Below are positions 32,875 through 41,207 of a stretch of DNA of 64,000 nucleotides, piece after piece. Numbering within the stretch: position 1 is the first letter of the stretch; each line of letters starts with the position of its first letter. The stretch covers positions 372,001-436,000 of the forward strand of contig JAICWP010000001.1 in assembly GCA_025934735.1 (NCBI GenBank), written 5' to 3'. The DNA is from Terriglobales bacterium (GTDB taxonomy: Bacteria; Acidobacteriota; Terriglobia; Terriglobales; Acidobacteriaceae). The notes beneath the pieces were generated by a model, which was not told the DNA's origin, searched no databases, and worked only from the letters and a program-made list of their open reading frames with translations. The translations under genes and the position numbers were made by a program.

Positions 32875-34326
32875 TTGCTTAAAGTCACCTGCAAATTGCT
32901 GCTGGCTGCCGCGCTGCTGGCCGGCGGCGTCTTGGCGCAAGATTCCACTCCCGCGCCTCAGCCCGCCCCTCCGTCCAGCGCTCCTGCCCAGTCACAAGCC
33001 TCCCCCGCCGCCAAGCCGGAAACCCATATCACGCCGCAGCAGGCCGAGGAACTGTTTCGCTCGGTTGACGATATTCTCCATTTCGCCAGCCAGGACACCG
33101 GCCTCCCCATTCGCCATTCCGTTAAGCGCGCCCTGGTCAGCCGCGACCAAGTAATGAAGTATGTGCAAGGCCGCATGGGCGACGACAAGGACGCGCAGCG
33201 CCTGCGCCGCTCCGAACTGGTCCTGAAGAAATTCGGCTTGCTGCCCCGCAACTTTGATCTGCAAACCTTCCTGGTCAACTTGTTGCGCGAGCAGGTGGCC
33301 GGCTACTACGATCCCAAGTCCAGAACCGTCAACCTGCTCGACTGGGTGGACGCGGACGTACAAAAACCGGTACTGGCCCACGAACTCACGCACGCCCTGC
33401 AGGATCAGAGTTTTAACCTCGAGCGCTGGTTGAAAGATGGTCCGGGTGCGGAGAAGAAGGATGCGGACGTGCAGGATGACGAAGCCGTCGCCGCCCGCCA
33501 GGCCGTCACCGAAGGCCAAGCCATGGTCGTGCTCACTGATTACGAGCTGGCGCCCTTGGGCAAGTCCATTCTCGATGCTCCCGACATTGTTGCGCAAATG
33601 AAGGCCAGCGCGACCTCGGGTTCCCCGCTTTTCAACACCGCCCCGCTCTACATCAAGGATTCTCTCGCTTTTCCTTACACCTATGGTTTGGATTTTGAGC
33701 GCACCTTGCTGCAACGGCAGGGGAAGGAGGCCGCATTCGATGGCGTGCTGCGGCATCCCCCACTGAACACGCGCGAGGTGATGCAGCCAGCCGTATACCT
33801 GGCCGGCCAGCATGTTGCGCCTTTGCACCCGCCCAAACTGGAGAAGGTGCTGGGCAAGTCCTGGCAGAAGGTGGATGTGGGCGCGGTGGGTGAATTTGAT
33901 ATTTCCGTGCTGGTGGAACAGTATGCCGGGGAAGCTGTCGCTCGGCGGCTCTGGCCGCAATGGCGTGGCGGTTATTATTATGCCGCGCGCCAGAAGAATG
34001 CCTCGCCTGACAGCCTGGCCCTGCTCTACCTTTCGCAATGGGCGGAGCCGGAGCAGGCGACCAGATTTGCTGGCATTTACGCCCAATCGTTAAAGAAAAA
34101 GTACAAGCAAGTTGAGCCTGCTGGTGGGACGCGGCCGGCGCAGCCCTCCGCCGGCGTGCAAGTCTCCATCGCCGACGCTACTACTCAGTGGAACACGGAA
34201 GAAGGGCCAGTCTTTGTCGAGCCTCACGGCAATTTCGTGCTGGTCTTGGAGGGCTTTGATCCTGCTACCGCCGCCAGCCTGCGCCAATCCGTGTTGCCGC
34301 CCACCACCACCCCTACGTCAGACTGA
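32875..34326 (+). CDS. Exported HELTH-motif putative zinc metalloprotease
   Basis: A 483-residue protein with a signal peptide (KLLLAAALLAGGVLA-Q) and a Pro/Ala/Ser-rich linker (~25-48). The HExxH motif HELTHALQDQ is at residues 169-178, preceded by GYYDPKSRTVNLLDW, with a downstream TEGQAMVV whose Glu could be the third zinc ligand (gluzincin-like pattern, inference). The rest is helical, with LYLSQWAEPEQATRFAGIYA and a C-terminal strand region. The start is a TTG at 32875 with GGGAGG upstream; the signal peptide begins right there. It may act on periplasmic proteins. It converges with the gene at 34361. Confidence 0.75.
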   Translation: MLKVTCKLLLAAALLAGGVLAQDSTPAPQPAPPSSAPAQSQASPAAKPETHITPQQAEELFRSVDDILHFASQDTGLPIRHSVKRALVSRDQVMKYVQGRMGDDKDAQRLRRSELVLKKFGLLPRNFDLQTFLVNLLREQVAGYYDPKSRTVNLLDWVDADVQKPVLAHELTHALQDQSFNLERWLKDGPGAEKKDADVQDDEAVAARQAVTEGQAMVVLTDYELAPLGKSILDAPDIVAQMKASATSGSPLFNTAPLYIKDSLAFPYTYGLDFERTLLQRQGKEAAFDGVLRHPPLNTREVMQPAVYLAGQHVAPLHPPKLEKVLGKSWQKVDVGAVGEFDISVLVEQYAGEAVARRLWPQWRGGYYYAARQKNASPDSLALLYLSQWAEPEQATRFAGIYAQSLKKKYKQVEPAGGTRPAQPSAGVQVSIADATTQWNTEEGPVFVEPHGNFVLVLEGFDPATAASLRQSVLPPTTTPTSD

Positions 34327-34360
34327 AGCGGACAGCTAGTGAGCCAGCCAGTCCTGCTGC

Positions 34361-34612
34361 TTACTCCCCCACCAGAATCCCCCTCGTGGTCTGAATCAGC
34401 GGCACGTCCTTGCCTTCGCAAACAATGCGGAACCGTTTGCCTTGCCAGCTGATCACCGCTTCTGTTCCTGCTTCCCACGCTTCTACATGGGTAGCCGCAA
34501 AGCAGATCTGGATTTCTCTTTTTGGAGCGTGGCCTACCCAGGTCTCGGGTTCGTGGAATTCCGGCGAACCTGTGTCCTCCTGTTCAGTGCGTGCGTGTTC
34601 CTTAGTAAGCAT
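34361..34612 (-). CDS. Small cytosolic protein downstream of archaemetzincin
   Basis: An 83-residue acidic protein. The N-terminus (LTKEHARTEQEDTGSPEFHE) looks disordered; the rest is beta-rich with IQICFAATHVEAWEAGTEAV, WQGKRFRIVCEG and IQTTRGILVGE. The ATG at 34612 has GGAGG 7 bases upstream. It follows the archaemetzincin stop by 23 bases on the same strand and closes the redox-sensor operon. I recognise no family. Confidence 0.7.
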   Translation of the reverse strand: MLTKEHARTEQEDTGSPEFHEPETWVGHAPKREIQICFAATHVEAWEAGTEAVISWQGKRFRIVCEGKDVPLIQTTRGILVGE

Positions 34613-34635
34613 GATGACCTCCTTATGATTGCTGC

Positions 34636-35211
34636 TCATTTCCGCGCCGAGGGCCGAAAACCGGCGGCCGACGACGTTTCTCCGCTCCCGCCCAGCATTT
34701 GCCCCTGACAGCGGCCGCACAGCCACGCATCCTTGATATCAATCCACTCCACGGCGTGCGAAGCCGCCATGGCACAGCGATAGTCGTGGCAGTGGGTTAA
34801 CTCCAGTGTATGACCAATTTCGTGCACCGCCTCCTTCAACAGGCGTGACCGCAATATTCCCGAATCGGGAGGAAGTCCGTAAAACTCCTGGCGCAGGCGA
34901 TAGCTGGAGACGACTGCGCACGGACCCCCAATCTGCGCCTCGCCAAATACAAAGGTCAGAATGGGGATGTAAAGGTCCACGGCCGCGACCGCCAGCATCC
35001 GCCAGCAGTCCTGCGTGAGCAGCGGCTGCATGGCCGCCAGAACCTGAGATGAGTGATATTGCTGCCGCTCCGGGTGGAAGGCAAACTCCGGATCCAAAGG
35101 GCGGGGCAGGACGCGAAAAGAGACGCGAAACAGCCCGCCCAGGGCAGCGCCCAGCTCCCGGAGCAGCTGGCCGTCGAAGTTCCCGATCGGCAGCAGGTGC
35201 AAAAGCTTCAT
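34636..35211 (-). CDS. Archaemetzincin-family zinc metalloprotease
   Basis: A 191-residue protease. The zinc site HEIGHTLELTHC (H130, E131, H134, H140) is followed by C-x4-C-x-M (C141, C146, M148) and a CGRC pair (C165, C168), matching the archaemetzincin layout of HExxHxxGxxHC-x4-CxM...CxxC with a structural second zinc. The usual Gly at the turn is Glu137 here. No signal peptide is present, so it acts in the cytosol. Its ATG overlaps the stop of the response regulator (ATGA), so production is tied to the two-component system. The target protein is unknown; a role in proteolytic output of the redox signal is an inference. Confidence 0.85.
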   Translation of the reverse strand: MKLLHLLPIGNFDGQLLRELGAALGGLFRVSFRVLPRPLDPEFAFHPERQQYHSSQVLAAMQPLLTQDCWRMLAVAAVDLYIPILTFVFGEAQIGGPCAVVSSYRLRQEFYGLPPDSGILRSRLLKEAVHEIGHTLELTHCHDYRCAMAASHAVEWIDIKDAWLCGRCQGQMLGGSGETSSAAGFRPSARK

Positions 35212-36572
35212 CGGCTTGCAACCGTGGACCGGCTCCAGCCATAGCGTTTGATTTTGTGGTGCAGCGTTACCCGGTCAATGCCCAGGATCTCGGCTGCCCG
35301 GGTCTGGTTCCAGCCGCAACCCTCCAGCACCCTCAGGATGTGCGCCTTCTCGATTTCCTCCAGCGATTTGGACGATGTGCCATTGTGGTTGCGCGGCTTG
35401 AGAATGAAGTCTGCCTCCCGCAACTCCGGCTCCTGCGCCACCACCATGGCGCGTTCCACCGCGTTTTCCAATTCGCGCACGTTGCCCGGCCAGTCGTTCT
35501 GCTGCAAAGCGTACATGGCCTCCGGCGCCACCCGGCTGATGCGCTTGTTCATGGCCAGGGAGAACTTCTGCACGAAGTGCTCCACCAGCGCCGGCACATC
35601 GTCCGCGCGCTCTCGCAGAGCCGGCAGTTCGATGCGAAAGACGTTCAGCCGGTAGAAAAGGTCGGGGCGGAACTTGCCCTCCTCGATCAGTGTCTCCAGG
35701 CTCTTGTTGGTGGCGGCAACGCAGCGGAAATCCACTTTGATGGGCTGGTTGCCGCCTACCCGTGTAATCTCGCGCTCCTGCAGCACCCGCAGGAGGTCGG
35801 TTTGCGTCTTCAGGCTGATATCGCCAATCTCATCGAGGAAGACCGTGCCACCCTCGGCAACTTCAAATTTTCCCTTTTTGCGGTACTGCGCTCCCGTAAA
35901 AGCGCCCTTCTCGTGCCCGAAGAGCTCGCTTTCCAGCAGGGTTTCCGTGAGCGCGCCGCAGTGAATCACCACCAGCGGCTTGTAGCGCCGGGAGCTAGCG
36001 GCATGGATTGCCCGCGCGACCAACTCCTTGCCCGTGCCGCTCTCCCCGGTGATCAGCACAGTGGCATCGGTGGGGCCGACGGTCTCAATCGCGTTCAGCA
36101 CGCGCTGCATGGCGGTGCTCTTGCCCACCATGTCCGGAGGGCGCATCACCTCGGCCACGGTCTCCTTCAAAGCAATGTTTTCCTGCTCGGCATGCCGGTG
36201 GGAGAGCGCGTTCTTCACCAGGTGCGCAATTTCGTCCGGATCGAGCGGCTTGGTGACGTAATCGTAGGCGCCGTTCTTCAGGGCTGCGACCGCCGTCTCC
36301 ACTGAGGCGTAGCCGGTCATCATGATCACGATCAGCTGCGGGTCCACTTCGTGCAGGCGGCGCTGCAGTTCGATTCCGTCGGTGCCCGGCATCTTGATAT
36401 CCAGCAGGGCCGCATCCCAGCGCTGTTCCGCCATCCGCGAGAGCGCTTCGCTGGCACTCTCCGCTGTGCCCACCTCGTAACCTTCTTCGTGAAACCATTT
36501 GTTCAGCGAATCGCGCACGCTGAGCTCGTCATCCACGATCAGCAACCTGCCTTGGCCGTTCACCTTCGTCAC
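35208..36572 (-). CDS. NtrC-family sigma54-dependent response regulator
   Basis: A 454-residue regulator. The receiver domain (~8-125) has DDE at 14-16, phospho-acceptor D58 (LLDIKMPG) and MMTGYAS. The AAA+ domain (~145-375) has [14 protein letters not shown] and FLDEIGDI. A Fis-type HTH (~410-450, NQTRAAEILGIDRVTLHHKI) ends it. It starts at GTG 36572, which overlaps the kinase stop (GTGA), the usual coupling for a kinase-regulator pair; a long upstream open frame is kinase coding sequence in another frame. Its partner is the heme-motif kinase directly upstream; target promoters were not found by eye. Confidence 0.92.
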   Translation of the reverse strand: MTKVNGQGRLLIVDDELSVRDSLNKWFHEEGYEVGTAESASEALSRMAEQRWDAALLDIKMPGTDGIELQRRLHEVDPQLIVIMMTGYASVETAVAALKNGAYDYVTKPLDPDEIAHLVKNALSHRHAEQENIALKETVAEVMRPPDMVGKSTAMQRVLNAIETVGPTDATVLITGESGTGKELVARAIHAASSRRYKPLVVIHCGALTETLLESELFGHEKGAFTGAQYRKKGKFEVAEGGTVFLDEIGDISLKTQTDLLRVLQEREITRVGGNQPIKVDFRCVAATNKSLETLIEEGKFRPDLFYRLNVFRIELPALRERADDVPALVEHFVQKFSLAMNKRISRVAPEAMYALQQNDWPGNVRELENAVERAMVVAQEPELREADFILKPRNHNGTSSKSLEEIEKAHILRVLEGCGWNQTRAAEILGIDRVTLHHKIKRYGWSRSTVASR

Positions 36573-38245
36573 CTCGCTTTGCCCGCTGCCGCCAGTTTCG
36601 CGCCCATGGCCTCTTTCGCCCCGGCCTGTAGCGGCAAATGCACTATAAAAGTCGTGCCCCGTCCCAATTCTGACTGCACCTCGATTGTTCCCCCGTGGCG
36701 CTCCACGATGCTGCAGCTGATGGCCAATCCCAGGCCCACTCCATGCCCGCTTTCCTTGGTGGTGAGGAAAGGCTCGAAGATCTGCGGCAGGATTTCCGGC
36801 GCGATGCCGCTGCCGTCGTCGCGCACCCTCAGCTCCAGTTGACGGCCGTCGGAAGTGGCCGCGGCGCTCAGCCACAGATTGCCGCCGCGGGGCATGGCGT
36901 CAACCGCGTTCATGGCCAGAGCCAGCAGCACCTGCTCGATTTGCGCTCCGTCGCAGATCACCGGCGGCAGTCCGGGGGCGATCTCTTCCTGCCACTGGAT
37001 ATTGCTCAGCTCCAGTTGGTGCTGCACCAGGCGATAACAGCGGTTCATTACCGCGGCGATGTCGGTGGCCTGCAGGTTGATGGGCTGAACGCGCGAGAAC
37101 GTGAGCAGGTTCTTGACCAGGTCGCCGCAGCGCCTGCTTTCTGAGGCGATCAGCTCCAGGCATTGCTCCGCCTCTTTGTGCTTGTCCCGGCCACCGTCGG
37201 GCCGCTCCATCCATTTCCGCAGCAGCTTGGCGTAGGTCAGGATGCCCGAAAGCGGATTGTTGATTTCATGCGCTACTACCGCCGCCAGCTTGCCCACGGA
37301 GGCCATTTTTTCCGCCTGCAGCATGTGCTCGTGGGCGCGCTTCAGTTCCCGCGTCTTCTCCTCCACCCGGTCTTCCAACGTGCGCGCCCAGGCGGTGATC
37401 TCCTCTTCGTCCTTCCGCAATTGCAGGCTCATGCCGTTGAAGGAATCGGCCAGTTCGCCCAGTTCATCGCTGGAGGTGGCCTCAATTTGGTAGCCGCGCT
37501 CACCTTCGCGGAGCTTGTGCGTGCCCGCGGTCAGCCGCTTCACTGGCTTCTGCACCACCTGCCACACGAACACCCCGCTGAGAAAGGCAATCAGCAGCAC
37601 CGCGACCAGCGTATAGGCCAGCAGGCGGCGCGTTCCCTGGGCCAGGCTGGCGTCCGCCGTTGCCAGGCTCAGGTTGGTGTCCAGCACGCCTAGAATCTGC
37701 TGGCTGGCGGGATGCGCGTGGCAGGCCGCGTTGGAGCAGCTGGGCTGATTTTCAATGGGCGTAATGATGCCCAGCACCCGGTGGCCATTGGGCTTATAAA
37801 TGCGGAATCGGTCAGGACGGTCCAGCCGCGCCATGGGCTGCGACTGCGCGTGGCAGCCATAACACGCTTCCGCTCCCTTGTCCACGTTGCGATTGACTTC
37901 GCTCGGGTCCGTGGAATAGCTGATTTTCCCCTGCTGGTCAAAAATGCGCACTCGCACCACCCCGGGTTCGCCGGCAATGGTGCTCATGATGTGGTAGAGC
38001 CCTTCGCGGTCATTACGCAGCATGCAGTACGAAGTGCTGCGCTTGATCACATCGCTGACCCGCTCTGCCGCCTGCAGCGTGGCGGCTTCCAGGTGATGCC
38101 GGTGGAGACGGATGGTCGCGAAACCCAGCAGCGCGAAAATGATCACCATCGCGCCCAGCAGCAGCAGAATCAGTTTTGCCCCCAGGCTGTGGGCCAAGGT
38201 CAGACCTCGGCGCCAGGCTGCTCCGGTTTGCTCAATCGCCCGCAT
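36569..38245 (-). CDS. Sensor histidine kinase with di-heme-motif extracytoplasmic domain
   Basis: A 558-residue kinase. TM1 (~22-45) and TM2 (~208-230) bracket an extracytoplasmic domain of ~160 residues. This domain holds a c-type heme motif CYGCH (C128, C131, H132) and a second site C170-SNAA-C175-H176 (CX4CH spacing). A HAMP domain (~231-282), a coiled coil (~285-315), a HisKA box with H326 (AHEINNP) and an HATPase domain with DDGSGI and GVGLGLAI follow. The hemes would let it read redox state, oxygen or NO, or electrons from the NrfD/ferredoxin subunits encoded directly upstream; its start lies inside the end of the NrfD gene (14-base overlap). Heme attachment is predicted from motifs only. 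Confidence 0.9.
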   Translation of the reverse strand: MRAIEQTGAAWRRGLTLAHSLGAKLILLLLGAMVIIFALLGFATIRLHRHHLEAATLQAAERVSDVIKRSTSYCMLRNDREGLYHIMSTIAGEPGVVRVRIFDQQGKISYSTDPSEVNRNVDKGAEACYGCHAQSQPMARLDRPDRFRIYKPNGHRVLGIITPIENQPSCSNAACHAHPASQQILGVLDTNLSLATADASLAQGTRRLLAYTLVAVLLIAFLSGVFVWQVVQKPVKRLTAGTHKLREGERGYQIEATSSDELGELADSFNGMSLQLRKDEEEITAWARTLEDRVEEKTRELKRAHEHMLQAEKMASVGKLAAVVAHEINNPLSGILTYAKLLRKWMERPDGGRDKHKEAEQCLELIASESRRCGDLVKNLLTFSRVQPINLQATDIAAVMNRCYRLVQHQLELSNIQWQEEIAPGLPPVICDGAQIEQVLLALAMNAVDAMPRGGNLWLSAAATSDGRQLELRVRDDGSGIAPEILPQIFEPFLTTKESGHGVGLGLAISCSIVERHGGTIEVQSELGRGTTFIVHLPLQAGAKEAMGAKLAAAGKAR

Positions 38246-39428
38246 GCTCCGGTATCGCCTCTCCCACTACGTTGCCGCCAACCGCTTTTTGCGGCTCTTC
38301 TCGCGCCGGCAGCGGTTCGTCGGCAGGGAAGATGGGCAGGTACTTCACGGCTAACCCGAACATGGCAAAACCGGAAGCGATGATGCCGCCGGTGACTGCC
38401 AGCTCCGTCCAGCGCGGGATGTAGTGCAACCCCGCCGACGATTCCATCCCCGTAATGCTCACATTCAGCCGGTTGGTGATGAATCCCAGCACTACCAGCA
38501 CCGCCGCCAGGTAGAGGCCGCCGGGGCTGCTGCGCACCCGCCTGAAAGCCAGCAGCGCCAGCGGCGCCGCCAGGGCCAGCACCAACTCCAGCAGGAACAG
38601 CAGGGTTTCATAGCGCTGGTACGCTCCGGCGAACAACTGCTGCAATACGCCGCGGTGCACCAGGTCCTCAATTCGCAGGATCCCGTAAACCGCCAGCACC
38701 ACCAGCAGCACCCTTCCCAACTCCTGCAGGATGGGCAATTCCAATTGCCGCCCAAAATGCTTGGCGCTCATCGATGATTCGAAGATGGTCATGGCCAGAC
38801 CCACAGCAATCGCCGACAGAAAGAAGAACACCGGCAGCAGTGGCGTGTACCAGAACGGGTGCAGCTTATTGGGCATGATCAGGTAGAGCGTGCCCAGAGA
38901 TGACTGGTGAAGCGTGGAGAGAATTACGCCTAAAATGACCAGCGGAATAAGTGCCTTGCGGATGATCTTCAGCGGCCGCTCCAACCGGAAGCGCTCCAGC
39001 ACGATCGGCGAGAACTCCAGCGCCAGAACGCTGGTATAGAGCATCACGCAGTAGGCCACTTCAAACATCACCGAGTGCGGGTTGCGCATCACCAGCGGGT
39101 GCCAGATGCGATATGGTCGTCCCAGATCGAACATCAGCGCCACGCACACCAGCACGTAACCCAGGAACGCGGTTAGCACGGTGGGCCGCACGATCGGTTT
39201 CAGGCGCTGCAGGTTGAAGATGTGCACTGCCGCGGTCAGGGTGAAGCCCCCCGCCGCCAGCATCACGCCGCACAGCACGTCGAACCCGATCCACAGTCCC
39301 CAGGGAAACTGGTCGCTAAGGTTGGTGGAGCGGCCCAGGCCTTGAGCGAAGCGCACCACGGTGGCGTAAGCCGCGGCCGCCAGCAAGGCAATCAGGACTG
39401 CTTTCCAGAAGGTCAGCCGGAATTTCAT
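38232..39428 (-). CDS. NrfD/HybB-family quinone-reacting membrane subunit
   Basis: A 398-residue integral membrane protein with nine to ten helices. The family marks FPWGLWIGFDVLCGVMLAAG (TM2), MFDLGRPYRIWHPL and NPHSVMFEVAYCVMLYTSVL are clear; they line the quinone site in NrfD/HybB/PsrC proteins. It lacks heme and works with a four-cluster ferredoxin subunit, encoded directly upstream with an ATGA overlap. The pair moves electrons between quinone and an unseen catalytic or cytochrome partner. No hydrogenase, nitrite reductase or molybdo-enzyme gene is present in the window. Confidence 0.9.
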   Translation of the reverse strand: MKFRLTFWKAVLIALLAAAAYATVVRFAQGLGRSTNLSDQFPWGLWIGFDVLCGVMLAAGGFTLTAAVHIFNLQRLKPIVRPTVLTAFLGYVLVCVALMFDLGRPYRIWHPLVMRNPHSVMFEVAYCVMLYTSVLALEFSPIVLERFRLERPLKIIRKALIPLVILGVILSTLHQSSLGTLYLIMPNKLHPFWYTPLLPVFFFLSAIAVGLAMTIFESSMSAKHFGRQLELPILQELGRVLLVVLAVYGILRIEDLVHRGVLQQLFAGAYQRYETLLFLLELVLALAAPLALLAFRRVRSSPGGLYLAAVLVVLGFITNRLNVSITGMESSAGLHYIPRWTELAVTGGIIASGFAMFGLAVKYLPIFPADEPLPAREEPQKAVGGNVVGEAIPEHAGD

Positions 39429-40204
39429 TTCTTCCTCGCTTTCCTGGCCTCTTTTTCCGCGCTCTCTTGTGCCTCAGCCGCGGCCACTTCCTCCCGCCGG
39501 TGCGTGATCCACCACACACCCCCCAGAAGGATTCCGCCCAGCGGCACAAAATCCGGAATGCGCGAGAGCACGCGGTAGGTGAGCAGGGGCAGTGGGTCGC
39601 GCGTCAGTTCAGCAGGGAAGCCGAACTCCTCGAAGGGCACGCTGGAAAGCATCAGTACCGAGGTTCCGCCCACTTCCGTCAGCCCGTACACGTGGTTGAC
39701 ATACTTGCCCGGGTTGTCATGCAACCGCTGTTCCGCTTCCTTGATCAGCTCGTCACGCTCGCCGAACTTGGTGGCGCCGGTGGGGCAGGCTTCGGCGCAT
39801 GCCGTCGGTTTGCCGGCTTGCACGCGGTCGGCGCACATGGTGCACTTCTGCACCCTTGGCAATACCTTGGACCATTCATATTTTGGAACGCCGAAAGGAC
39901 ACGCCACCATGCAGTAGCGGCAGCCCATGCAGCGGCTTTCTTCATAAATCACCGGGCCCGCCGCGGTCTTGTGCATCGCTCCCACCGGGCACACCGAAGC
40001 GCACGCCGGATCCTGGCAGTTCATGCACATGCGCCGCATGAACTTGTCGCCTTTGCTCAGCACCACGGTAAATTTGTGGTCCGACTGCCGCTCCTCGCCG
40101 GCCACCGTCTCGTTATATGGCAGCTGGTTTTTTTCCGCGCACGCCTGCTCGCATTGTTTGCAGCCGATGCACAGCGTGGCGTCGTACAACAGGGCCTTGC
40201 TCAT
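39425..40204 (-). CDS. Four-cluster [4Fe-4S] ferredoxin subunit (HybA/DmsB-like) with C-terminal anchor
   Basis: A 259-residue protein with four cysteine groups: CIGCKQCEQACAEK, CMNCQDPACASVCPVG, CMGCRYCMVACPFGVP and CTMCADRVQAGKPTACAEACP, i.e. up to four 4Fe-4S clusters in the DMSOR/HybA electron-wire pattern. Residues ~215-232 (FVPLGGILLGGVWWITH) form one transmembrane helix with a charged tail. Unlike HybA it has no Tat signal: the first motif starts at residue 12, so the clusters probably face the cytosol unless it is carried by a partner. It partners with the NrfD-type subunit downstream. Confidence 0.9.
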   Translation of the reverse strand: MSKALLYDATLCIGCKQCEQACAEKNQLPYNETVAGEERQSDHKFTVVLSKGDKFMRRMCMNCQDPACASVCPVGAMHKTAAGPVIYEESRCMGCRYCMVACPFGVPKYEWSKVLPRVQKCTMCADRVQAGKPTACAEACPTGATKFGERDELIKEAEQRLHDNPGKYVNHVYGLTEVGGTSVLMLSSVPFEEFGFPAELTRDPLPLLTYRVLSRIPDFVPLGGILLGGVWWITHRREEVAAAEAQESAEKEARKARKK

Positions 40205-40538
40205 GGGTTTCTCCCGGGAACTCAGTTGCGGTTACAGACGGCGGAACATAGTGGAAAGAAGAAGCCCGCCTGATGGGGGAGGGAGGGGGAGGTGACCAGG
40301 ACAAACTCGGACTACAGTGGAACCACCCGAGCCCCGCTGGTACGGGACCCGGGTGGGCCGTCCCTGTAAGCGCTGCTATGCGGAGCGTCAAGCCCGGTCC
40401 GGGGAAAGGTGCCGAACCACGCTGCAGGTCGAGCAGCCGATTTGCCATTGACTGCTTCACCGCACGCTCCTGTGTCATTCCGGCCACCAGTCCCAAGCAC
40501 GTGGTAGCCACAGCCCTGCCAACAGGGACAGCAATCTT
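40205..40538. other. Gap between cytochrome c and ferredoxin genes
   Basis: These 334 bases hold no convincing gene on either strand. Open frames here are Pro/Ser-rich with no family features. The stretch probably carries the leader of the ferredoxin-NrfD-kinase operon; a purine-rich run (GGGGGAGGGAGGGGGAGG at ~40275-40293) is the only notable composition. No clear sigma54 or sigma70 pair is seen. Confidence 0.5.
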
Positions 40539-40871
40539 CTACTTCTTGCCCATGCCGCGGATGTGAGCCACCAGCGCCTTGACCTGCTCCGGCGTGACGC
40601 CCTTCTTTTCGAAGGCGTGCGTAGCTTTCTTGCTCGGCCCGCCGTTGGCGATGAAATCGGTCAGCTCAGCATCCGACATGCCTTGTGTCTTTTCCGACAC
40701 CAGGCTGGGGATTTTGGCCGCCGGTTTGCCCTCACCAGTCGCGCCGTGGCACATGGCACACTTTGCTTTGTAGAGCGCTCCACCGTCCTCCGCCCATGAC
40801 AGATTGGGCAACATGATGAATAGCGCTACAGCGATAACTCCTACCAGGGCCGCGAGTTTGCTGAGTTTCAT
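40539..40871 (-). CDS. Small periplasmic c-type cytochrome
   Basis: A 110-residue class I cytochrome c with a signal peptide (LAALVGVIAVALFIMLPNLSWA-E, residues ~5-27) and one heme motif CAMCH at 38-42. The sixth ligand is probably a Met in the GMSDAELTDFI region. The C-terminal helix (TPEQVKALVAHIRGM) is typical. Being the first gene on this strand before the ferredoxin-NrfD-heme-kinase set suggests it may carry electrons to or from that module, though 334 bases separate them, so a shared transcript is not certain. It might also simply serve an oxidase. Confidence 0.88.
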   Translation of the reverse strand: MKLSKLAALVGVIAVALFIMLPNLSWAEDGGALYKAKCAMCHGATGEGKPAAKIPSLVSEKTQGMSDAELTDFIANGGPSKKATHAFEKKGVTPEQVKALVAHIRGMGKK

Positions 40872-41207
40872 GATGACGTTGCTCTCCCATCCAAGAATTA
40901 AGCCGCCGAGCCTGGTGTTTCAGAACTCATCAGCAGCACCATGCTCTATGGCAAGTTTCAACGTTGGAAGGGTTTAGTGCTGTGACTGGGGTCACTTTTA
41001 GAGGTGAGATACGTCCGGCGGCGAGGTGTTTTGCCGCACATCCCGCGATGCGGAATGCAACACAAGAGCAGCAACCTATAGTAGCGACGCGACTTGTTAC
41101 GCTTATCCTCTCCACCGGGAGAATGCAACGGCAGAGCTACCTGCGCTAGAGACGCTGTATGTTGCGTCTCTCCACAAGAAAGTTTGCACTGGTCAGGTTT
41201 GCGCTGT

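Noticed and set aside
36573-36875. N-terminal extension of the response regulator (start at 36875)
   Set aside because: The extension is kinase coding sequence in another frame; the GTG at 36572 overlapping the kinase stop and the receiver-domain start agree better.
40205-40960. Sigma54 (-24/-12) promoter for the redox-sensor operon
   Set aside because: No TGGCAC-N5-TTGC-like site with correct spacing was found by eye on the minus strand; a matrix scan would be needed.
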